Made by a program: the position numbers and the translations under genes
Part shown: positions 16,823 to 24,224 of the stretch, piece by piece
Numbering within the stretch: the stretch's first letter is position 1
Layout: each line of letters starts with the position of its first letter
Notes under the pieces: generated by a model
What the model was told of the DNA's origin: nothing
Databases searched by the model: none
Seen by the model: the letters and a program-made list of their open reading frames with translations, nothing else
From: Cellulomonas marina
Lineage (GTDB): Bacteria; Actinomycetota; Actinomycetes; Actinomycetales; Cellulomonadaceae
Direction: 5' to 3'
NCBI RefSeq assembly: GCF_900111925.1
Contig: NZ_FOKA01000005.1
Location: 62,001-126,000, forward strand
DNA: 64,000 bases

Positions 16823-18049
16823 ATGTCCCTCGACGACCTCCTGCACCTCGGCGCCCTGTCCCCCGGAGCCGGCCCGGACCTCGTCTGCACCGTCGGAGGT
16901 GCGCACCCCGTCGTCGTCGCTCCGTCCGGGGAGCTCGACCGGCAGGGCGGTCCCTTCCTCGTGGGGTTGGCCGGCCTGGTCGCCTCCCGTCCCGGGGTGG
17001 ACGTCGTGGTGGACCTGACCGGGGTCGGGTACGTCGACGTGGCCGGGATGCGGGCGCTGGCCACGGCGCGGGACCTGGTGGTGGAGCGGGGCGGCGAGCT
17101 CAGGGTGCGCGGCGCGAGCGGGACGGCCCGTGTCGTGGCCACGGTCATGGGTCTGGAGGAGCTGCTCGACGAGCGAGCCGGTGCACCTGCCGGCACCGTC
17201 GCCTCCGCCGCCGTCCCCACCGACGGGCCCGTCGCCGTCGTCGCGGTGCCCGGGCTGACCACCGGCGTGCTGGAGCTCGCGGCGGTGCCGGTGCACCACG
17301 CGGAGCTCCACGCCGCCCTCGGGGCCTTCGTCGACGTCGTGCTGCGGACGGTCCCGGGCGCGACGGCCGTCAGCGTGCAGCTCGGCTCCGCGGCGGAGCC
17401 GACCGAGGTGGCCTCGACGTCGCGGCGCGCCGCGGAGCTCGACGGGTGGCAGATCCGGGCGGGCGAGGGTCCGTGCGTCGAGTCCGGCGACACGAGCAGG
17501 ACGGTCGTGAGCGCGGACGTCCTCACGGACGCGCGCTGGCCACGCCTCGTGCGGGCCGCCCGGGCCGGTGGCGCGGTTCCGGTCGTCTCCAGCCCCCTGC
17601 TCGACGAGGGGCGGGCCATCGGCGGCGTCAACGTCTACGGGGCGGACGGCGGCGTCTTCCACGGGGGGCACCGGCACGCCGTCGAGGTGATGGCGGCAGG
17701 CACGACCACCGGCGTGGAGCAGCTGCGCCTCCACGCCGAGCTGCGCACCCAGGCCGATCAGCTCCGCCAGGCGCTGGTGTCGCGCGCGACGATCGACCAG
17801 GCGAAGGGCATCGTCATGGCGCACCGCGGCGGCACCCCCGATGAGGCGTTCACGTTCCTGTCCGCGCTGAGCCAGCACAAGAACGTCAAGCTGCGCGACC
17901 CGGCGCGCGAGATGGTGGAGCAGGCGAGTCACGCCGCGGCGCCGTCCGGGCGCCCGTCCGGCCCCCGCGGGCCGGTGGCCGCCGGCGTGCGGTCGTCGTC
18001 GGGCACGAGCCTGCCCGCACGGCGGGGCGCCGGCGGCACGGGCGCGTAG
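16823..18049 (+). CDS. STAS-GAF-ANTAR signalling protein
   Basis: 408 residues. Residues about 25-115 form a STAS domain (VVDLTGVGYVDVAGMRAL, with Asp in the place of the usual phosphorylatable Ser/Thr region), as in anti-sigma-factor antagonists. Residues about 150-310 form a GAF sensor (ISO-like core GEGPCVESGDTSRTV, SSPLLDEGRAIGGVNVYG). Residues about 325-385 are an ANTAR RNA-binding domain (LVSRATIDQAKGIVMAHRG followed by AFTFLSALSQHKNVKLRD). ANTAR domains bind paired hairpins in nascent RNA and prevent termination. GAF-ANTAR proteins are common in actinobacteria; the STAS fusion suggests coupling to a partner-switching stress pathway. Ligand and RNA targets unknown. Start supported by GAAGGAAGAG. 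Confidence 0.9.
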   Translation: MSLDDLLHLGALSPGAGPDLVCTVGGAHPVVVAPSGELDRQGGPFLVGLAGLVASRPGVDVVVDLTGVGYVDVAGMRALATARDLVVERGGELRVRGASGTARVVATVMGLEELLDERAGAPAGTVASAAVPTDGPVAVVAVPGLTTGVLELAAVPVHHAELHAALGAFVDVVLRTVPGATAVSVQLGSAAEPTEVASTSRRAAELDGWQIRAGEGPCVESGDTSRTVVSADVLTDARWPRLVRAARAGGAVPVVSSPLLDEGRAIGGVNVYGADGGVFHGGHRHAVEVMAAGTTTGVEQLRLHAELRTQADQLRQALVSRATIDQAKGIVMAHRGGTPDEAFTFLSALSQHKNVKLRDPAREMVEQASHAAAPSGRPSGPRGPVAAGVRSSSGTSLPARRGAGGTGA

Positions 18050-18054
18050 CCGCA

Positions 18055-18092
18055 CTCCCACCCCGCCGTGACCCGCACCGGCGGGGTGGGAG
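18055..18092 (+). terminator. Strong hairpin after the STAS-GAF-ANTAR gene
   Basis: A perfect 14-bp stem (CTCCCACCCCGCCG with CGGCGGGGTGGGAG) encloses a 10-base loop 5 bases after the stop codon. No T-run follows. The next gene's candidate -10, GAGGAT, begins at the last base of the stem. Confidence 0.6.
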
Positions 18093-18126
18093 AGGATGAG
18101 GGCCGGTCGACAGAGGGAGAACCACC

Positions 18127-18243
18127 ATGTGCAGCCCGATCCGTTGCGCCACCTGCGGCGGCACCACCTGGACGGGGTGCGGCGAGCACGCCGACGCCGT
18201 CATGGCCCAGGTGCCGGCCGAGCAGCGCTGCACCTGCCGCTGA
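18127..18243 (+). CDS. 38-residue cysteine-rich, probably zinc-binding protein
   Basis: A complete short gene: ATG after AGAGGGAGAA, TGA at 18241. The peptide begins MCSPIRCATCGGTTWTGCG and ends QRCTCR. Six cysteines (CxxxxCxxC, TGCGEH, CTC) and one histidine in 38 residues suggest a small zinc or metal knuckle. I recall very similar peptides (CxTCGKxTWxGCGxH pattern) as conserved uncharacterised proteins in many actinobacteria and some fungi; no function is known to me. It is isolated between two hairpins (18055-18092 and 18251-18270), hence probably transcribed alone. Confidence 0.8.
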   Translation: MCSPIRCATCGGTTWTGCGEHADAVMAQVPAEQRCTCR

Positions 18244-18250
18244 CCCGTCG

Positions 18251-18270
18251 CCGGGCGGGGCACCGCCCGG
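18251..18270 (+). terminator. Hairpin after the small Cys-rich gene
   Basis: CCGGGCGG-GGCA-CCGCCCGG, an 8-bp all-GC stem with a 4-base loop, 7 bases after the stop codon. Confidence 0.6.
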
Positions 18271-18492
18271 GCAGCCTCCGGGGCCCGGGCCAGGGGTGGG
18301 ACGGCCGGTCGCGGTCCGGCAGCTGGCGCTCCGGTGCGGCGTCCTCCTGCCGGACGGCTCTCCTGCGGCGTGTCGCGCGGCGTGTCGCGGAGGCGCCGGC
18401 TCTTCGCCGCACCGATCCGCCACCGCACCGGGCGTGGGGGCAGGAGAGACGCGTCCGCGCCCCGAGCGCGAGGGTGAGAGGGGCCGGCCGGC
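18271..18492. other. Gene-free stretch upstream of the araB promoter
   Basis: Part of a 331-bp gap between the small Cys-rich gene and araB. I find no ORF with a ribosome binding site or a recognisable product on either strand. GCGGCGTGTCGC occurs twice in direct repeat at about 18366-18390. The rest is unremarkable GC-rich sequence up to the promoter and operator region. Confidence 0.5.
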
Positions 18493-18523
18493 TGGACACG
18501 GCATGCCGTGTGAGCGCTAACAT
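18493..18523 (+). promoter_or_regulatory. araBDA promoter with lac-type operator and an adjoining 16-bp palindrome
   Basis: TGGACA (18493-18498) and TAACAT (18518-18523) are candidate -35 and -10 hexamers with a long 19-bp spacer. TGTGAGCGCTAACA (18509-18522), one base from the symmetric lac operator core, covers the -10. Immediately before it, ACACGGCATGCCGTGT (18496-18511) is a perfect 16-bp palindrome sharing 3 bases with the operator. Confidence 0.65.
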
Positions 18524-18574
18524 GGCAGCGAACGACGAGCACGCCGTGCCGCGACGACGCGATGGAGAGACCGC

Positions 18575-20194
18575 ATGAGCACGTCCACCCCCGACGGCGG
18601 CCCGGAAGGCCGCCCCGACGCCGGCACGGTCATCGCCGCGGGCGGCGCCGCCCTCGGGATCGAGCTGGGCTCGACCCGCATCAAGGCCAGCCTGGTCGAC
18701 CCGGACGGCCGCCCCCTCGCGAGCGGCAGCCACTCCTGGGAGAACCAGTACGTCGACCGGGTGTGGACGTACTCGCTCGACGCGGTGTGGGCCGGCCTGC
18801 AGGAGTGCGTGGCGGCCGTGCTCGACGACGCCGAGCGGCAGCACGGCGTGCGCCCGACGACCTTCGCGGCGCTGGGCGTCTCCGCGATGATGCACGGCTA
18901 CCTGGCCTTCGACGCCGCCGGCGAGCTGCTCGTGCCCTTCCGCACGTGGCGGAACACGAGCACGGGCCGGGCGGCCGCCGAGCTCACCGAGGTCCTCGGC
19001 TACAACATCCCGCTGCGCTGGTCCGTGGCGCACCTGTACCAGGCGGTGCTCGACGAGGAGCCGCACGTCGCGGAGGTCGCCTCCATCACGACCCTCGCCG
19101 GGTACGTCCACCGCCGCCTGACCGGGCGGCACGTGCTCGGCGTCGGCGACGCGTCGGGCGTGTTCCCGGTCGACCCCGCCACGCGCACGTACGACGCCGC
19201 ACGGCTGGCGCAGGTCGACGCCCTCGTCTCCGCGCGCCGGCCCGGGCTCACCCTGTCGGCCCTGCTGCCGGAGGTGCTCGTCGCCGGGCAGGAGGCGGGC
19301 CGCCTCACGGAGGAGGGCGCGCGGCTGCTCGACCCGACCGGCACGCTCACGGCCGGCGTCCCGCTGTGCCCGCCGGAGGGCGACGCGGGGACCGGCATGG
19401 TCGCCACCAACGCCGTGGCCCGCCGGACCGGCAACGTCAGCGTGGGCACGTCGATCTTCGCGATGGCCGTCCTCGAGGAGCCCCTGACGGGCGTGCACCA
19501 CGAGATCGACCTCGTGACCACGCCCGTGGGCGACCTCGTCGCGATGGTGCACTGCAACAACGGCGCCAGCGAGCTCGGGGCGTGGGCGGAGGTCTTCGGC
19601 CAGTTCGCCACGGCCCTCGGGCAGAGCGCGGACCCCGACGCCGTCTTCGGCGCCCTCCTGCGCGCCGCCCTCGACGGCGACGCCGACGGCGGCGGCCTCC
19701 TGGCCTACAACTACCTGTCGGGCGAGCCCGTCACGGGCCTGGACGAGGGTCGCCCGCTCGTCGTCCGCACCCCCGACAGCCGCCTCACGCTCGCGAACTT
19801 CGCGCGGACGCAGGTCTACAGCGCCTTCGGCACGCTCGCGCTGGGCATGCAGGTGCTGGCCGACGAGGGCGTCGAGCTCGACGCGATGTACGCGCACGGC
19901 GGCATGTTCCGCACGGCCGGCGTCGCGCAGCGCCTGCTGGCGGCCGCCATCGGCACGCCGGTCGCCGTCGGCAGCGCCGCGGGGGAGGGCGGGCCGTGGG
20001 GCATCGCCGTGCTCGCGGCCTTCCTCGCCTCCGGCGCCGACGACCTGCCGACGTTCCTGCGCAACCGGGTGTTCGTCGACGGCGCGTCCGACGTCGTCGA
20101 GCCGGACCCGGCGGACGTGGCCGGCTTCGCGACGTTCCTCGACCGCTACCGCGCCGGCCTCGCCGTCGAGCGCGCCGCCACCCAGGCGCTGTGA
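18575..20194 (+). CDS. araB: FGGY-family carbohydrate kinase, probable L-ribulokinase
   Basis: 539 residues; would phosphorylate L-ribulose to L-ribulose 5-phosphate. The FGGY N-terminal ATPase motif GIELGSTRIKASLVDPDGRP is clear, and the C-terminal half carries NVSVGTSIFAMAV and AHGGMFRTAGVAQRLLAAA as the second phosphate/adenosine motif. The internal SAMMHGYLAFD resembles xylulokinases (SxQMHG) more than classical enterobacterial AraB, so it belongs to the XylB-like ribulokinase branch; the pathway assignment rests on cotranscription with araD and araA. GGAGAG precedes the ATG. First gene of the operon, behind a lac-type operator. Confidence 0.88.
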   Translation: MSTSTPDGGPEGRPDAGTVIAAGGAALGIELGSTRIKASLVDPDGRPLASGSHSWENQYVDRVWTYSLDAVWAGLQECVAAVLDDAERQHGVRPTTFAALGVSAMMHGYLAFDAAGELLVPFRTWRNTSTGRAAAELTEVLGYNIPLRWSVAHLYQAVLDEEPHVAEVASITTLAGYVHRRLTGRHVLGVGDASGVFPVDPATRTYDAARLAQVDALVSARRPGLTLSALLPEVLVAGQEAGRLTEEGARLLDPTGTLTAGVPLCPPEGDAGTGMVATNAVARRTGNVSVGTSIFAMAVLEEPLTGVHHEIDLVTTPVGDLVAMVHCNNGASELGAWAEVFGQFATALGQSADPDAVFGALLRAALDGDADGGGLLAYNYLSGEPVTGLDEGRPLVVRTPDSRLTLANFARTQVYSAFGTLALGMQVLADEGVELDAMYAHGGMFRTAGVAQRLLAAAIGTPVAVGSAAGEGGPWGIAVLAAFLASGADDLPTFLRNRVFVDGASDVVEPDPADVAGFATFLDRYRAGLAVERAATQAL

Positions 20195-20235
20195 CCGGCG
20201 CCCGGATCCCAGTCCCAGTCCCCGACGAGACGAGG

Positions 20236-21096
20236 ATGACCGACGTGACCACCGCCGTGAGCACCACGGAGAGCACGACCGCGACGACAGGCGTCGTCAG
20301 CACCGACCCCGCCACCTGGGACGAGGCCTTCCGCGCGGAGGTGACCCGCGTCCGCGAGGTCGTCGCCCGCCTGCACGCCGAGCTGCCCCGGTGGGAGCTC
20401 GTCGTCTGGACCGCCGGCAACGTCAGCCAGCGCATCCGGCACGCGTCGGGCGACCTGCTGGTGATCAAGCCCTCGGGCGTGACCTACGACGAGCTGACGC
20501 CGGAGGCCATGGTCGTCTGCGACCTCACCGGCGCGCTCGTCGAGGGTGACCGCAGCCCCTCGTCGGACACCGCCGCGCACGCGTACACCTACGCCCACAT
20601 GCCCGAGGTCGGAGGCGTCGTGCACACGCACTCCACCTACGCCACGGCGTGGGCCGCGCGTGCGGAGCCCATCCCGTGCGTGCTGACGATGATGGCCGAC
20701 GAGTTCGGCGGCGACATCCCCGTCGGCCCCTTCGCCCTCATCGGCGACGACTCCATCGGCCAGGGCATCGTCGCCACGCTCGGCGGCGGCCGCTCACGGG
20801 CGGTGCTCATGCGCAACCACGGGCCGTTCACCATCGGACGCGACGCGAAGGACGCCGTCAAGGCGGCGGTCATGGTCGAGGAGGTGGCCCGCACGGTGCA
20901 CATCTCGCGCCAGCTCGGCGAGCCGACGCGCATCCCGGCCGAGCAGGTCGACTCCCTGTACGAGCGCTACCAGTACGTCTACGGCCAGGGCGGCGCGGTC
21001 CGCGCGCCGCTGACGGTCGTGGCCGACGACGTCACCCCCAGCAGCAGCACCAGCAGCAGCACCAGCAGCACCGACACCACGGAGGACGCACGATGA
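20236..21096 (+). CDS. araD: L-ribulose-5-phosphate 4-epimerase
   Basis: 286 residues, class II aldolase fold; converts L-ribulose 5-phosphate to D-xylulose 5-phosphate, linking arabinose to the pentose phosphate pathway. Core motifs: [10 protein letters not shown] (phosphate/substrate loop), [29 protein letters not shown] with zinc-binding His residues, and [10 protein letters not shown] with another. The ATG at 20236 is chosen; a GTG at 20191 overlaps the araB stop but has no ribosome binding site. A tail of Ser/Thr repeats made of AGC-AGC-ACC codons ends with an embedded GGAGGA that serves araA. The gene overlaps araA by 4 bp (ATGA). Confidence 0.93.
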   Translation: MTDVTTAVSTTESTTATTGVVSTDPATWDEAFRAEVTRVREVVARLHAELPRWELVVWTAGNVSQRIRHASGDLLVIKPSGVTYDELTPEAMVVCDLTGALVEGDRSPSSDTAAHAYTYAHMPEVGGVVHTHSTYATAWAARAEPIPCVLTMMADEFGGDIPVGPFALIGDDSIGQGIVATLGGGRSRAVLMRNHGPFTIGRDAKDAVKAAVMVEEVARTVHISRQLGEPTRIPAEQVDSLYERYQYVYGQGGAVRAPLTVVADDVTPSSSTSSSTSSTDTTEDAR

Positions 21097-22601
21097 GCAA
21101 GGCCTACGCCGACCGGGAGATCTGGTTCCTCACCGGCAGCCAGGACCTCTACGGCGAGGAGACCCTCCGCCAGGTCGCCGAGCAGTCGGGCGAGGTGGCG
21201 CGCCTGCTCGACGAGGCCGGCGCCGTCCCCGCGCGCATCGTGTGGAAGCCGGTCCTCAAGGACAGCGACTCCATCCGCCGCGCGGTGCTGGAGGCCAACG
21301 CCGACGACGCCGTCCTCGGCGTCATCACCTGGATGCACACCTTCTCCCCGGCGAAGATGTGGATCACGGGCATGGACGCCCTGCGCAAGCCGCTGCTGCA
21401 CCTGCACACGCAGGCCAACGTCGAGCTGCCGTGGGACACCATCGACTTCGACTTCATGAACCTCAACCAGGCCGCCCACGGCGACCGGGAGTACGGCTAC
21501 ATCCTGTCCCGCCTCGGCGTCTCGCGGACGACCGTCGTCGGGCACGCGTCGAACCCTGCGGTCCAGCAGCGCGTCGGCACCTGGGTGCGCGCGGCGGCCG
21601 GCGTCGCGGCGACGCGCTCCCTGCGGCTGGCCCGGTTCGGCGACAACATGCGCTACGTCGCGGTGACCGAGGGCGACAAGACGGAGGCGGAGATCCGCTT
21701 CGGCGTGCAGGTCAACACCTGGGGCGTGAACGAGCTCGTGGCGGCCGTCGAGGCCGTGGACGACGCGGCGGTCGACGCCCTCGTCGCGGAGTACGAGGAG
21801 CTCTACGACGTCGTGCCCGAGCTGCGGGCGGGCGGCGAGCGGCACGAGTCGCTGCGCTACGCGGCGCGGCAGGAGCTCGCGCTCGAGGGCTTCCTCACCT
21901 CCGTCGGGGCGAAGGCCTTCACGACGACGTTCGAGGACCTCGGCGACCTGCGCCAGCTCCCCGGCCTGGCCGTCCAGCGGCTCATGGCCAAGGGCTACGG
22001 CTTCGGCGCCGAGGGCGACTGGAAGACGGCGGTGCTGGTCCGGGCCGCGAAGGTCATGGGCGAGGGCCTGCCCGGCGGCGCGTCCCTCATGGAGGACTAC
22101 ACGTACGACCTCACGCCGGGGCAGGAGCTCATCCTCGGCGCCCACATGCTCGAGGTCTGCCCCACGTTGACCACCGCGAAGCCGCGGGTGGAGATCCACC
22201 CGCTCGGCATCGGCGGCAAGGAGGACCCGGTCCGCATGGTGTTCGACGCGGACGCCGGCCCCGGCGTCGTCGTCGCGCTGTCCGACATGCGCGACCGCTT
22301 CCGCCTCACGGCCAACGTCGTCGACGTCGTCCCGCCGACGGCCGAGCTGCCGCACCTGCCCGTGGCCCGTGCGGTGTGGAAGCCCCGCCCGGACTTCCCG
22401 ACGAGCGCCGAGTGCTGGCTGACCGCCGGCGGCGCGCACCACACCGCCATGACGACGGCCGTGGGCATCGAGGCGTGGGAGATGTTCGCGGACATCTCCG
22501 GCGTCGAGCTCCTCGTCATCGACGAGGCGACGACCCGCCGCGGCTTCCGCGACGCGGTGCGCTGGAACTCGGTCTACCACCGGATCGCCCAGCCCCTCTG
22601 A
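21093..22601 (+). CDS. araA: L-arabinose isomerase
   Basis: 502 residues, the standard family length; interconverts L-arabinose and L-ribulose with Mn2+. It opens with [15 protein letters not shown], and [47 protein letters not shown] and the metal/active-site region [36 protein letters not shown] are all as in characterised AraA enzymes. Translation is coupled to araD by the ATGA overlap, with GGAGGA 6 bases upstream. Last gene of the araBDA operon, followed by a strong hairpin. There is no dedicated arabinose transporter in the operon; the ABC system at 29-32 kb may supply substrate. Confidence 0.98.
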   Translation: MSKAYADREIWFLTGSQDLYGEETLRQVAEQSGEVARLLDEAGAVPARIVWKPVLKDSDSIRRAVLEANADDAVLGVITWMHTFSPAKMWITGMDALRKPLLHLHTQANVELPWDTIDFDFMNLNQAAHGDREYGYILSRLGVSRTTVVGHASNPAVQQRVGTWVRAAAGVAATRSLRLARFGDNMRYVAVTEGDKTEAEIRFGVQVNTWGVNELVAAVEAVDDAAVDALVAEYEELYDVVPELRAGGERHESLRYAARQELALEGFLTSVGAKAFTTTFEDLGDLRQLPGLAVQRLMAKGYGFGAEGDWKTAVLVRAAKVMGEGLPGGASLMEDYTYDLTPGQELILGAHMLEVCPTLTTAKPRVEIHPLGIGGKEDPVRMVFDADAGPGVVVALSDMRDRFRLTANVVDVVPPTAELPHLPVARAVWKPRPDFPTSAECWLTAGGAHHTAMTTAVGIEAWEMFADISGVELLVIDEATTRRGFRDAVRWNSVYHRIAQPL

Positions 22602-22608
22602 CGGGGAC

Positions 22609-22631
22609 GGCGGCGGTCCCGGACCGCCGCC
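22609..22631 (+). terminator. araBDA terminator hairpin
   Basis: GGCGGCGGTCC and GGACCGCCGCC form an 11-bp perfect dyad around a single C, 7 bases after the araA stop. Confidence 0.65.
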
Positions 22632-22915
22632 ACGCCCCCGGCGGACCGCCGCACCGGTCCGCCCCGACGCCGTCCGCCCCTGCCCGGGCGGGCGGCGTCG
22701 TCCGTCCGGGCGTGACCGGGCCCACCCGGGCATCGCCCGCGGGGAGGACCCGGGCGGTCCGCACGGGCTATCCCGGGTCCCCGGACCCGTCCGCGTGCCG
22801 CCGGTCCGGCATCCTCGATGCTGCCCCCACCCCTGCCCGGCACCACCGGCGGACGGCGACGGGGACCCGGCGCACGGACGCGCCGGCGGAGCGCGCAGGA
22901 CGCAGGGACGGTGAC
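22632..22915. other. Gene-free stretch between araA and the FN3-like gene
   Basis: Part of a 314-bp gap. No convincing ORF. It contains a further dyad, CGGGTCC-CC-GGACCCG at 22774-22789, of unknown role, and AGGGACGG before the next ATG. The dyad could be an operator for the downstream gene or a second terminator stem. Confidence 0.45.
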
Positions 22916-23458
22916 ATGGACAGGATCGGAGAGGTGCGGGCGACCGACGCGTCGTCGGTCGCCCCGTCGACGACGGCCGGGACGTGGGCGGAGCCGACGC
23001 CGGACGCGGTCGCCGCGACGGGGTCCGCTGTGGCGGGCACTCCCGTCGCGGTCTCGTCGCCGGCCGCCGCCGCGGCCACGGCGCAGGACGTGCACGACGA
23101 GACCGCGCCGAACGCGGTCGAGGTCGCCGTGCAGGCGGCGGCCGCCGCCTACGCGGCGGTGCGGCGCCGACCCGGCATCGACGTGAGCGGCTCCGTCAGC
23201 GTGGGCCGGACGGCCGCCACGGTCGGGGTGCACGTGACGACCCACGGCATGGACACCCGCGCGTGGGTGGAGTGGGGTCGCGACGGGGCGTCCGCGCGCG
23301 TCGGCGGGGTGGCCGTGCCGGGCAGCGCGAAGGCCGGGAGCCAGGGCGTGCGGCTCAGCGGCTTGCTGCCCGACACCGTCTACAGCTTCCGCGTCGTCGC
23401 GAGCTCGCGCAGCGGCGTGGCGTACGGGCCGGTGCAGGCGTTCCGGACCCAGGCCTGA
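22916..23458 (+). CDS. Hypothetical protein with C-terminal fibronectin type III-like domain
   Basis: 180 residues. The first about 80 residues are Ala/Thr/Val-rich and low in complexity. Residues about 90-180 look like one FN3-type beta sandwich: TRAWVEWGRD, RLSGLLPDTVYSFRVVA and VQAFRTQ are the usual strand C, E-F and G patterns. There is neither a signal peptide nor a catalytic domain, so it is not a secreted glycosidase module by itself. It may be a free-standing cytoplasmic protein or a remnant of a larger one. ATG preceded by AGGGACGG. Function unknown. Confidence 0.6.
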   Translation: MDRIGEVRATDASSVAPSTTAGTWAEPTPDAVAATGSAVAGTPVAVSSPAAAAATAQDVHDETAPNAVEVAVQAAAAAYAAVRRRPGIDVSGSVSVGRTAATVGVHVTTHGMDTRAWVEWGRDGASARVGGVAVPGSAKAGSQGVRLSGLLPDTVYSFRVVASSRSGVAYGPVQAFRTQA

Positions 23459-23464
23459 GCCGGC

Positions 23465-23492
23465 GCCGGCCCTCCCCGCGTCGCGGGCCGGC
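23465..23492. terminator. Hairpin between convergent FN3-like gene and trkA
   Basis: GCCGGCCC and GGGCCGGC (8 bp) enclose 12 bases in the 61-bp gap between two converging genes; it could serve both. Confidence 0.45.
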
Positions 23493-23519
23493 ACGGGTCG
23501 GCACGGCCGGCCGTCGGCC

Positions 23520-24224
23520 TCAGGGGCGCGCCGCGAACCGCTCCAGCAGGTCGGCGTTGCCGGAGACGATGAGCAGGTCGTTCGCGGAGATCCGCGTCTC
23601 GGGCGTCGCGTAGACGAAGTCGATGCCCGGGCTCTTCACACCGATGACGGTCACGCCGTAGCGCTCCCGGATCTTCGACTGCGCGATGGTGAAGCCCTGC
23701 GTCTCCTGCGGCGGACGCATCTTGACGATCGTGAAGCCGTCCTCCACCTCGATGTAGTCGAGCATGCGCCCGGAGACCAGGTGCGCGACGCGCGCGCCGG
23801 CGTCCGCCTCGGGCAGCACCACGTGGTGCGCCCCGATGCGCTGCAGGATGCGCGCGTGCTCGGCGCTGATCGCCTTCGCCCAGATCTGCGGCACCCCGAT
23901 GTCGACGAGGTTGCCCGTGATGAGCACGCTCGCCTCCAGGTAGGAGCCGACGCCGACGACGGCCGTCGGGAAGTCCCGCGCGCCGAGCTGCTCGAGCGCC
24001 TCGGGGTTGGTCGCGTCGGCCTCGACCAGGGGGATGCGACCCGCCCACTGCGCGATGAGCTCCGGCTGCCGCTCGACACCGAGCACGTCGCGGCCCAGGC
24101 GCTCCAGCGTGTCGGCGATCGCCGAGCCGAAGCGCCCGAGCCCGATGACGAGGACGCCGGCGTCCTTCGAGGAGTCGGGCGCGCGTCGCGTGGTGCGCGG
24201 CTTCAGCGGGTCGTTGTCAACCAA
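23520..24224 (-). CDS. TrkA/KtrA-type regulatory subunit of K+ uptake
   Basis: 234 residues. RCK N domain with Rossmann motif VLVIGLGRFGSAIADTL, nucleotide-binding acidic residue after the second strand (DVLGVERQPEL), then an RCK C domain (VKSPGIDFVYATPETRI). It forms a cytoplasmic gating ring that binds NAD(H) or ATP and opens the TrkH/KtrB pore. The start is a TTG at 24224 that overlaps the trkH stop by 8 bp, so translation is coupled; no better start exists. The single RCK unit makes it KtrA-like rather than the double-domain TrkA. Confidence 0.93.
   Translation of the reverse strand: MVDNDPLKPRTTRRAPDSSKDAGVLVIGLGRFGSAIADTLERLGRDVLGVERQPELIAQWAGRIPLVEADATNPEALEQLGARDFPTAVVGVGSYLEASVLITGNLVDIGVPQIWAKAISAEHARILQRIGAHHVVLPEADAGARVAHLVSGRMLDYIEVEDGFTIVKMRPPQETQGFTIAQSKIRERYGVTVIGVKSPGIDFVYATPETRISANDLLIVSGNADLLERFAARP

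Noticed and set aside
20191..20235. GTG at 20191 overlapping the araB stop as araD start
   Set aside because: Coupling is possible, but there is no ribosome binding site and the added 15 residues are not family-like; ATG 20236 is preferred.
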